NCBI GenBank assembly: GCA_023428035.1
Contig: JAEYZO010000468.1
Coordinates: 1-12,744, forward strand
Length of the DNA stretch: 12,744 nt
Reading direction: 5' to 3'
DNA from: Pseudomonadota bacterium
GTDB taxonomy: Bacteria > Myxococcota_A > Polyangia > Polyangiales > Ga0077539
The position numbers were made by a program, and so were the translations under genes. Shown piece after piece: positions 6,816 to 12,744 of the stretch. The stretch's first letter is position 1; every line of letters begins with the position of its first letter. The notes under the pieces are model-generated. The model was given only the letters and a program-made list of their open reading frames with translations, did no database searches and had not been told where the DNA came from.

Positions 6816-6860
6816 ATGACGATGCTCGAGGGCGCGCGCGAGGGGGCGCGGGTGCGATGA
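6816..6860 (+). CDS. Possible 14-codon leader ORF overlapping the response regulator start
   Basis: ATG at 6816 opens a frame encoding MTMLEGAREGARVR and stops at TGA 6858-6860. That stop overlaps the response regulator ATG as ATGA, the classic arrangement for translational coupling. A TAGAGT box nine bases upstream places a likely transcription start at this ATG. The peptide has no recognisable function. It may be a coupling leader, or the ATG may be chance in GC-rich DNA. Confidence 0.3.
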   Translation: MTMLEGAREGARVR

Positions 6861-8215
6861 CGAAGGTGCTGCTGGTCGACGACGAGGAGAGCCTGCGGCT
6901 GGCGCTCAAGACCCACCTGAAGAAGCAGGGCTACTCGGTCACCGCGGCGGGGAGCGTCGACGAGGCCCTGAGCTTCATGGAGCGCGAGGCGGCGGACTAC
7001 GTGGTCACCGACGTTCGGATGCCCGGGCGCACGGGGCTGGAGCTGCTCACGGAGCTACGCCGCCGTTGGCCCTCGGCGGGGGTGCTGGTGATGAGCGCGT
7101 ACGGGTCGCACGAAGACGCCCTCGCGGCGATCAAAGCCGGCGCGCAGGACTACATCACCAAGCCCTTCGCCCCGGCGGACCTGGCCTTCACGCTCCGCAA
7201 GGCGCAGGAGCGCGACTCGCTCAAGCGCGAGAACCGGGAGCTCCGCGCGGCCATCGCGAGGGACCACCGCTTCGACACGCTGGTGGCGCGCAGCGAGGTG
7301 ATGAAGCAGCTCTTCACCACCATCGCCCGGGTGGCGCCGTTCAAGACCACGGTGCTGGTCACGGGCGCGACGGGGGTGGGCAAGGAGCTGGTGGCGCGGT
7401 CGATCCACAACCGCTCGCCGCGGGTGAACAAGCCCTACGTGGCGGTGAACTGCGGGGCCTTCCCCGAGAACCTGATCGAGAGCGAGCTCTTCGGGCACAA
7501 GAAGGGCGCGTTCACCGACGCGAACGCCGACCGGCGCGGGCTCTTCGAGGAGGCCGACGGGGGCACGCTCTTCCTCGACGAGATCGCCGACCTGCCGCTG
7601 CCGCTGCAGGTGAAGCTCCTGCGGGTGCTGCAGGAGGGCACCGTGCGACGGCTCGGCGAGGCGCAGGACCGCAAGGTCGACGTGCGCATCGTGGCCGCGA
7701 CCGCGAAGGACCTGCAGCAGGAGTTCAAGGCCGGGCGCTTCCGCGAGGACCTGTTCTTCAGGCTCAACGTGTTGACCCTGACGATCCCCTCGCTGCGGCA
7801 GCGCCGGGAGGACATCCCGCTGCTGGTGGACCACTTCGTCGCGCGCTTCAACGAGAAGCTCGGCACGCAGGTGCAGGGGGTCGACCCCTCGGCGATGCGA
7901 CTGCTCACGGACTACCCCTGGCCGGGCAACGTGCGCGAGCTGGAGCACGCGATGGAGCGCGCGATGGTGCTCTGCGACGGGCTGGTGCTGCAGGTGGGCG
8001 ACCTCGACCCGCGCATCCGGGAGCCGTCGGACCCCATCGCCGCGGAGCTCGACAAGGGCAACTACTCCATCAAGAAGACCACGCGGATCATCGAGGAGAT
8101 CCTGATCCGCAGGGCGCTGGAGAAGACCAAGGGCAACCGCACCAAGGCGGCCGACCTCCTGGAGATCTCGCACCGGGCGCTGCTCTACAAGATCAAGGAG
8201 TTCGGCGTGAGCTGA
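6857..8215 (+). CDS. Sigma-54-dependent NtrC-type response regulator
   Basis: A 452-residue transcription activator with all three modules. The receiver domain (1-115) has acidic pair D8-D9, phospho-acceptor D52 (VVTDVRMPG), S80 and K102. The AAA+ domain (about 142-372) has Walker A GATGVGKE (170-177), the sigma-54 contact loop as GAFTDA (217-222), Walker B TLFLDE (237-242), the arginine-finger region FREDLFFRLNV (295-305) and YPWPGNVRELE (353-363). The Fis-type helix-turn-helix (about 415-448) has GNRTKAADLLEISHRALLYKIKEFG. Everything needed for ATP-driven activation of sigma-54 polymerase is present; the fifth GAFTGA position is Asp, a variant I believe is tolerated. No histidine kinase is nearby, so it is an orphan and its signal and targets are unknown. 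ATG at 6857 is the only start matching the receiver domain. The stop is six bases from that of the opposing FmdB-like gene. Confidence 0.95.
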   Translation: MTKVLLVDDEESLRLALKTHLKKQGYSVTAAGSVDEALSFMEREAADYVVTDVRMPGRTGLELLTELRRRWPSAGVLVMSAYGSHEDALAAIKAGAQDYITKPFAPADLAFTLRKAQERDSLKRENRELRAAIARDHRFDTLVARSEVMKQLFTTIARVAPFKTTVLVTGATGVGKELVARSIHNRSPRVNKPYVAVNCGAFPENLIESELFGHKKGAFTDANADRRGLFEEADGGTLFLDEIADLPLPLQVKLLRVLQEGTVRRLGEAQDRKVDVRIVAATAKDLQQEFKAGRFREDLFFRLNVLTLTIPSLRQRREDIPLLVDHFVARFNEKLGTQVQGVDPSAMRLLTDYPWPGNVRELEHAMERAMVLCDGLVLQVGDLDPRIREPSDPIAAELDKGNYSIKKTTRIIEEILIRRALEKTKGNRTKAADLLEISHRALLYKIKEFGVS

Positions 8216-8221
8216 CGCACT

Positions 8222-8566
8222 TCAGGTCGTCGACCCGCCGCCGCTCGACGAGGGGGTGCTCGTCGACGCGGGCGGAGGCGGGGGCGCGGCGCTGGTGGAC
8301 GTCGACTCCGTCGAGGGCGCGGTCGTCGACTCGCTCGAGGCCGAGGTCGAGGGCGCGGTCGACTTGTCGGACTTCTTGTTCGAGCCGCCGGAGTAGAGGT
8401 CGGAGTACCAGCCGCTGCCCTTCAGGATGAAGTTGGCGGAGTTGATGAGCCGACTCGCCGCGTCGGCGCCGCAGGAGGGGCAGGTCTTGATGGCGTCTTC
8501 GGTGATGCGCTGCACGCGCTCGAACTCGTGGCCGCAGGCGGCGCAGCGGTAGCTGTAGGTCGGCAT
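8222..8566 (-). CDS. FmdB-family zinc-ribbon protein with Ser/Thr/Pro-rich tail
   Basis: A 114-residue small protein. The N-terminus MPTYSYRC with C8-x2-C11 and C29-x2-C32 (YRCAACGHEF, then TCPSCG) is the putative zinc ribbon of the FmdB/CxxC family. FILKGSGWYSDLY (47-59) is the typical motif that follows. The family is common, small and poorly understood; the name comes from a gene described near amide/formamide-use genes as a possible regulator. From about residue 62 the protein becomes a low-complexity tail of Ser, Thr, Ala, Pro and Gly, likely disordered, which is longer than a minimal family member. ATG at 8566 gives the canonical MPxYxYxC start. No Shine-Dalgarno sequence is present, and a TTTACCCGT box lies ten or so bases upstream. 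It is the last gene of the minus-strand group, 49 bases after the PspA-like gene, suggesting a shared transcript. Confidence 0.9.
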   Translation of the reverse strand: MPTYSYRCAACGHEFERVQRITEDAIKTCPSCGADAASRLINSANFILKGSGWYSDLYSGGSNKKSDKSTAPSTSASSESTTAPSTESTSTSAAPPPPPASTSTPSSSGGGSTT

Positions 8567-8615
8567 TTGGCCGGGACGGGTAAACCCCTGCCCGCGGGGC
8601 GTCAACTGGAGAGGT

Positions 8616-9431
<816 letters not shown>

Positions 9432-9452
9432 GGCGGTCGCTGCTCCTGACGG

Positions 9453-9845
9453 TCAGTTGCTGCGGGGGAGGCGGAGGAGGGGGAGGTGCTGCGACATCGC
9501 CATCCCGATGTCGTCGACCACGGCCTGGAATTCGTTCTGGTCGAGGTTGTCGAGGGGCAGCGCCGCCGTGAGGTACACCCCGTCGGGGGCGATGCAGAAC
9601 GCGGCGTGGAGCAGCCCCGTTCCGTTCAGCCGGAGGAGCTCCTCGAAGAGGGCCTCGCGGTCGGGCGCGCCGGGCTCGGGCACCTCGCCGACCTTGAGCC
9701 GGAAGACCACCACCGGGGGCTCGACCTTGATCGCGAGGTCGCGGTGCCCCTGCCCGTCGGTGACGACGTAGAGCCCGTCGCCATAGTCCTGAAAGGTGAT
9801 CTCGGCGGCTTCGAGGAAGCGCTCGATGTCGTGGGTGGTCCGCAT
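9453..9845 (-). CDS. YbjN / type III chaperone-like small protein
   Basis: A 130-residue cytosolic protein. It starts with a short helix (THDIERFLEAA), then alternating strands (FQDYGDGLYVV, LAIKVEPPVVVFRLKVGE), a helix (DREALFEELLRLNG), further strands (GLLHAAFCIAPDGVYLTAALPLD) and a last helix (NEFQAVVDDIGMAMSQ). This order and the D-G-V-Y-L / ALPLDNLD pattern fit the YbjN / CesT-like secretion chaperone fold, a family of small dimeric binding proteins. I recognise it by pattern rather than by a diagnostic residue, so the family is moderately sure and no function is proven. ATG at 9845 is chosen because the fold starts there; upstream in-frame codons look non-coding. GATAGCC lies about a dozen bases upstream, with no Shine-Dalgarno sequence. 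Its 21-base distance from the PspA-like gene implies co-expression and perhaps interaction. Confidence 0.65.
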   Translation of the reverse strand: MRTTHDIERFLEAAEITFQDYGDGLYVVTDGQGHRDLAIKVEPPVVVFRLKVGEVPEPGAPDREALFEELLRLNGTGLLHAAFCIAPDGVYLTAALPLDNLDQNEFQAVVDDIGMAMSQHLPLLRLPRSN

Positions 9846-9900
9846 GGTGGGCGCCGAGGCTATCACGCCCCGAGCGCCCGTCAGCGGCGAGATCGAGGGG

Positions 9901-10800
9901 TCAGGAGTGGTCGCCTTCGGCGCGGCGGGTCCAGAGCAGGGCATCGATCCGGTGGTCGCCAGAGACGAGGTGCCGAGAGAGCACCCCCGTGCGCCGGTAT
10001 CCCCCCTGGACGAACACCGCCGCCGCGAGGGGGTTGTCGGCCGGGCTCACCGCGAAGGCGCAGCCGATCTCGCGCGCGCGCAAGACCTCGTGCAGGCCCG
10101 CGAGCGCCGCCGCGAGGAGCCTCGCCTCGTCGGGCTTCGTGGGGTGAAGGGCGTACTGCACGAAGGCGTTGCCGAAGGGCTCCTGGAGCTCTCCGGTCAC
10201 GACCTGGTCGGTGACCTTCGGCGCGCGCGCGGCCCGGGCCACGACGTGGACACGGTCGCCGATGCTGCCGAAGCGCTCCTCGAACCACGCCGCGGACTTG
10301 CGGGTGTGAGGCGCCACCGCGCCCGACGCGAGGGCCTTGTGGTCGTCGAGCACCTCGACCTTCACGCCCTTGGGGAGCGTGACCTCGGGCACGAGGCGCT
10401 TGGCCGCCGTGAGGACCTTCTCCGCCGCGTTGGTGTCGGCGGGCACCGTGGCCGGCGCGCCCTCTTCGGTCACCGTCGGGGGGTCGGTGATGACCCGCCC
10501 GAGGAGGTAGGCGTCGGAGCGCTTGTAGTAGCTCGGGATGGTGCCTTCGCGGGCGTAGCCCACGCGGGACCAGCCGAGGGACTCTTCCTTCTCGACGAGG
10601 GTGTAGATGCGCTCGATGCCCTCGCGGCGGGCGATGGCGTCGAGGTGCTGTTGCTTCGTGACGAAGTTGCCCGCGAGGTAGTCGACCAGCCGCGCGCTGC
10701 GCTGCCGCCGGTTCACCACCAGGGAGACGTGGATCCCCTCGCGTCGGACGTGCACCTCGTCGATCACCGGGCGCGTACCCGTTGTCACCTGGACCGTCAT
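9901..10800 (-). CDS. AblB-like GNAT-family acetyltransferase
   Basis: A 299-residue protein. The N-terminal half contains RIYTLVEKEESLGWSRVGYAREGTIPSYYKRSDAYLLGRV; the parts EGTIPSYYKRSDAYLLG (84-100) recall the AblB-type beta-lysine acetyltransferases (EGxIPGYFxGxDAY pattern). An Ala/Pro/Thr-rich linker (about 108-125) follows. The C-terminal half (about 150-290) fits a GNAT domain: VHVVARAARAP, then a helix with DEARLLAAALAGLHEVLR, then NPLAAAVFVQGGYRRTGVL and a final RIDALLW strand. AblB normally acetylates beta-lysine to make an osmolyte and sits beside ablA (lysine 2,3-aminomutase), which is absent here, so the substrate is open. ATG at 10800 has AGGAG eleven bases upstream. A 105-base gap with TTGACA and several dyads precedes it, so it probably has its own promoter. 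The YbjN-like gene begins 55 bases after its stop. Confidence 0.7.
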   Translation of the reverse strand: MTVQVTTGTRPVIDEVHVRREGIHVSLVVNRRQRSARLVDYLAGNFVTKQQHLDAIARREGIERIYTLVEKEESLGWSRVGYAREGTIPSYYKRSDAYLLGRVITDPPTVTEEGAPATVPADTNAAEKVLTAAKRLVPEVTLPKGVKVEVLDDHKALASGAVAPHTRKSAAWFEERFGSIGDRVHVVARAARAPKVTDQVVTGELQEPFGNAFVQYALHPTKPDEARLLAAALAGLHEVLRAREIGCAFAVSPADNPLAAAVFVQGGYRRTGVLSRHLVSGDHRIDALLWTRRAEGDHS

Positions 10801-10860
10801 CCCCAGCCTGTGCTCCTGTAAAGGATTGAAAGCCGCGCGGAACGAAGTCCGCAGCGAGGG

Positions 10861-10920
10861 CCCTTAGTCAAAATGTGACCAGGGTGTCAACCCCTATCGG
10901 ACAGGTTATGTCCTATCGGG
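10861..10920 (-). promoter_or_regulatory. Repeat-rich control region upstream of the acetyltransferase gene
   Basis: This stretch is visibly richer in A/T than its surroundings. CCTATCGG occurs twice (10893-10900, 10912-10919) with a 19-base period, and GGACA/TGTCC (10899-10903, 10909-10913) forms a dyad between the copies. Read leftward, a consensus TTGACA (10890-10885) follows the nearer repeat by two bases. GTCA/TGAC half-sites (10867-10870, 10876-10879, 10886-10889) form further dyads downstream. The -10 at 16-18 bases is poor (ACTAAG or CTAAGG), as expected of an activator-dependent promoter. The distal repeat overlaps the last codons of the ferredoxin-like gene. Confidence 0.45.
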
Positions 10921-11355
10921 AGTCGGGGCGGGGAGGCCTCGGGCGGCTGCGAACTCCGCGTGACGTCGGCGCACCAGGGCGAGGAGGGGCGTGAAGGGCA
11001 CCTTCACCGGGCACCGCGCCGTGAGGGCTTCGAGGAGCTCGGGCGTGGCCGCGTCGGTGACCCTGAGGTCGACCCCGGCCTGCCGCGAGACCCCCGAGAC
11101 GAAGGCCATGGGACCGTCGGGGCCGAGGGCCTCGAAGGCGTCGCGGTCGAGGGCCACGGCGTCGCAGAGGCCACACCCGATGCAGCGGGCCGCCCCCTGC
11201 TGCACGGCGGGGTCGCCGGGGAGGGCCGAGAGCATCCCGTCGGGGCGGTACTGCGACTCGAAGCGCGCGAGCTGGCTCCGGCGCGGAAAGAGGCTGCGGA
11301 GCACGGTCTTGAAGAACGACCACCCCAGGCGCACGAAGCTCTCGGGAGACATCAT
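10906..11355 (-). CDS. Single-cluster [4Fe-4S] ferredoxin-like protein
   Basis: A 149-residue protein with one cysteine group, RC58-IG-C61-GL-C64-D, and a distant C115-P116. The usual fourth Cys-Pro right after the first group is missing, as are a second CxxCxxC group and its partner. The likeliest reading is one [4Fe-4S] cluster held by C58, C61, C64 and C115 across an insertion of about 50 residues. The N-terminal part, LGWSFFKTVLRSLFPRR (10-26) followed by YRPDGML and GAARCIGCGLC, recalls the opening of NuoI-type ferredoxin subunits, so an electron-transfer role at the membrane is possible. Partner unknown. Two ATG codons are adjacent (11355 and 11352); TATAGT ends nine bases before the first and there is no Shine-Dalgarno sequence. 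HMG-CoA reductase lies 54 bases upstream on the same strand. Confidence 0.75.
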   Translation of the reverse strand: MMSPESFVRLGWSFFKTVLRSLFPRRSQLARFESQYRPDGMLSALPGDPAVQQGAARCIGCGLCDAVALDRDAFEALGPDGPMAFVSGVSRQAGVDLRVTDAATPELLEALTARCPVKVPFTPLLALVRRRHAEFAAARGLPAPTPDRT

Positions 11356-11364
11356 CGGCGGCGG

Positions 11365-11370
11365 ACTATA
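11365..11370 (-). promoter_or_regulatory. -10 box of the ferredoxin-like gene
   Basis: Read leftward, TATAGT (five of six matches to TATAAT) lies nine bases before ATG at 11355, which predicts a start of transcription at the ATG. No consensus -35 hexamer is present 16-18 bases upstream; a 15-base dyad occupies that place. Confidence 0.45.
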
Positions 11371-11381
11371 GGGCCCGACCT

Positions 11382-11396
11382 CGACGCGCCGCGTCG
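11382..11396. promoter_or_regulatory. 15-base dyad in the -35 region of the ferredoxin-like gene
   Basis: CGACGCG (11382-11388) and CGCGTCG (11390-11396) are perfect inverted repeats around a single central C. The dyad covers the expected -35 position relative to TATAGT, so it could be an operator. As RNA it would make only a five-pair stem with a five-base loop, so a weak terminator for HMG-CoA reductase is the alternative. Confidence 0.3.
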
Positions 11397-11409
11397 CATT
11401 TTCGTCCGC

Positions 11410-12726
11410 TCACTCGCCGCGCAGCGAGGGCGGGGCCTCGAGGGGCGCGGTGCCCTCCCGCGCGCGGAGCCTCACCAGCGCCGACTTCGCCGCGTCGACG
11501 GTGACGTTGCAGGCCTCGGCGATCTCAGCCGCGACGACCTCGATCTCGTGGCCCTTCGCGCCCGCGGCCACCGCCACGCTCCGCGCGTGCAGGGACATGT
11601 GCCCGCGCTGGATCCCCTCGGTCGCGAGCGCCCGCAGCGCCGCGAGGTTCGAGGCCACCCCCACGCAGGCCGCGACCATCGCGAGCTCCTGCGCGGTGCG
11701 GGCCTTCATCACCTTGAGCGCGAGGCGCGCGCCGGGGTGCACGCGCAGGGTGCCCCCCACGATGCCCAGCGCGAGGGGGATCTCCATCGCGCCCACGAGG
11801 TCTCCGCCCTCGGCGCGCCACGTACACAGCGGGGCGTAGGTGCCGTTGCGCGCGGCGAAGGCGTGGGCTCCGGCCTCGACCGCGCGCCAGTCGTTGCCCG
11901 TGGCCATCACCACGGCGTCGACGCCGTTCATGATCCCCTTGTTGTGCGTGGCGGCGCGGTAGGGGTCGCGCTCGGCGAAGCGAGAGGCGAGCGCCACCCC
12001 GTCGCGCACCTGGTCTCCGCTCATGGCGTCGGTGGCGAGCACGCCCGCGGGCACGCGGCAGCGCACGCGCACGCAGCGACGGTCGGAGAGGTTCGACAGG
12101 ATCCGCAGCCCCACGGTGCCCCCGGCGAGGTCGGCGATGGTGGGGGCGAGCTTCTCGGCGACGGTGTTCACGAGGTTGGCGCCCATCGCGTCGCGCACGT
12201 CGACGAGGAGGTGCACCACCATCAGCCCGTCTCCGAGGTCGCGCACCTCGACGTCGCGGGCGCCCCCGCCGCGGGCCACGAGCGCGCCCACGGCCTCGTC
12301 GGCCATCGCGAGGAGCACGGGCTTCTCGACGGTGATCCGCGCGGCGGCGCCCGCGGGGTCGGAGACGTCCCAGAGCTGCACCTGGGAGATCATCACGGGC
12401 TCGTCGTGCTCGGCGGTGAAGCCCCCGCCCTCGCGGATCATCCGGGCCGCGTTGCTCGCCGCGGCGACCACCGAGGGCTCCTCGACCACCATGGGCGCGA
12501 GCCAGTCGCGGTCGTTCATCCGCACGTTGAGCCCGAGGGAGAAGGGCAGGGCGTAGGTGCCCACCACGTTCTCGACGGTCTTGTCAGCGGTGGCCACGTC
12601 GAGACCGCCCGCCGAGAGCACCCGGGTGAGCTCGGCGTTGTCGAGGTCGGCGGCCTCGGCGAGGAGCCTGCGGCGCGACTCGACGCTCTCTTTGTAGAAG
12701 CCCGGGATCCGTGACGAACGAGTCAT
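11410..12726 (-). CDS. mvaA: Class II HMG-CoA reductase
   Basis: A 438-residue soluble enzyme interconverting HMG-CoA and mevalonate with a nicotinamide cofactor, as in the mevalonate route to isoprenoids. It lacks the membrane domain of class I enzymes and its length fits class II (Pseudomonas mevalonii about 428). Motifs in order: PFSLGLNVRMND (61-72), EEPSVVAAAS with catalytic E83, VDVRDAMGANLVN (176-188), THNKGIMNG with K263, GNDWRAVEAGAHAF with D279, LALGIVGGTLRVHP (318-331) and GHMSLHAR with catalytic H376. All four key residues are present, so it should be active. Cofactor preference and direction (biosynthesis or mevalonate use) cannot be settled here; no other mevalonate gene is in view. 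ATG at 12726 has GGAGTGAGAG just upstream inside the window. The ferredoxin-like gene follows after 54 bases. Confidence 0.95.
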   Translation of the reverse strand: MTRSSRIPGFYKESVESRRRLLAEAADLDNAELTRVLSAGGLDVATADKTVENVVGTYALPFSLGLNVRMNDRDWLAPMVVEEPSVVAAASNAARMIREGGGFTAEHDEPVMISQVQLWDVSDPAGAAARITVEKPVLLAMADEAVGALVARGGGARDVEVRDLGDGLMVVHLLVDVRDAMGANLVNTVAEKLAPTIADLAGGTVGLRILSNLSDRRCVRVRCRVPAGVLATDAMSGDQVRDGVALASRFAERDPYRAATHNKGIMNGVDAVVMATGNDWRAVEAGAHAFAARNGTYAPLCTWRAEGGDLVGAMEIPLALGIVGGTLRVHPGARLALKVMKARTAQELAMVAACVGVASNLAALRALATEGIQRGHMSLHARSVAVAAGAKGHEIEVVAAEIAEACNVTVDAAKSALVRLRAREGTAPLEAPPSLRGE

Positions 12727-12744
12727 CGACTCTCACTCCAGCAC
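12727..12744 (-). promoter_or_regulatory. Ribosome binding site of HMG-CoA reductase
   Basis: Read leftward, CTGGAGTGAGAGTCG precedes the ATG, giving a good GGAG/GAGAG Shine-Dalgarno sequence. This contrasts with the SD-less starts of several downstream genes. Anything further upstream is outside the window. Confidence 0.5.

Noticed and set aside
4871..6856. An open plus-strand frame running into the response regulator, implying a protein of over 1,100 residues
   Set aside because: The receiver domain starts exactly at ATG 6857, and the preceding part is antisense to the VWA lipoprotein with low-complexity composition.
8567..8615. A terminator between the PspA-like and FmdB-like genes (GGGT-AA-ACCC and CCCC...GGGG)
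   Set aside because: The stems are only four base pairs with no T-tract, so nothing supports termination there.
10874..10889. A CRP-type site (TGTGA-N6-TGTCA)
   Set aside because: Only one half matches the consensus; the second should be TCACA. It is better described as part of the general dyad cluster.
10960..12714. A 584-codon plus-strand open frame across the HMG-CoA reductase and ferredoxin-like genes
   Set aside because: It is antisense to two genes with clear motifs, and its product is His/Arg/Gly-rich with no domain. Long antisense frames are expected in GC-rich, codon-biased DNA.

Overview
The window is GC-rich throughout (above 70 % by eye), densely packed and strongly codon-biased. 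A Hanks-type Ser/Thr kinase with a long C-terminal extension, an orphan NtrC-type response regulator, a cysteine-rich VWA lipoprotein and mevalonate-pathway HMG-CoA reductase together suggest a chromosomal segment of a myxobacterium (Myxococcota, perhaps the Polyangia side). That assignment is inference from gene content, not from a marker gene. I see no tRNA, rRNA, transposase, integrase, CRISPR array or phage gene.

Layout, left to right. (1) 1-362, minus: the 5' part of an exported DUF2914-like protein, cut by the window edge. (2) 497-1869, plus: a two-gene unit, a NIF3-family metal protein and an isochorismatase-fold hydrolase; both resemble the eukaryotic-type versions (NIF3L1, ISOC1/2). 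(3) 1874-3628, minus: a cytosolic Ser/Thr kinase with an N-terminal zinc-ribbon-like motif and a C-terminal coiled coil, converging on the hydrolase with a 4-base gap. (4) 3710-4663, plus: an RluA-type pseudouridine synthase, divergent from the kinase, followed by a strong hairpin (4664-4689). (5) 4706-6529, minus: a large cysteine-rich VWA lipoprotein. (6) 6530-6856: a 327-base divergent control region with a promoter for the lipoprotein, four spaced CCGCGG sites, and a 14-codon upstream ORF that overlaps the next start codon. (7) 6857-8215, plus: a sigma-54-dependent response regulator. (8) 8222-12726: six minus-strand genes. Read 5' to 3' they are class II HMG-CoA reductase, a single-cluster ferredoxin-like protein, an AblB-like GNAT acetyltransferase, a YbjN-like protein, a PspA/Vipp1-like membrane-remodelling protein and an FmdB-type zinc-ribbon protein.

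How they work together. The tightest group is YbjN-like -> PspA -> FmdB-like (gaps of 21 and 49 bases), plausibly one envelope-stress unit. HMG-CoA reductase, the ferredoxin-like gene and the acetyltransferase have larger gaps carrying their own promoter-like sequences, so they need not be one transcript. Several genes have a TAnnnT box 7-11 bases before the start codon and no Shine-Dalgarno sequence, which suggests leaderless transcripts. No well-defined novel system stands out. The best leads are the PspA-linked cluster, the palindrome-rich control region at 10861-10920, and the leader ORF before the response regulator.
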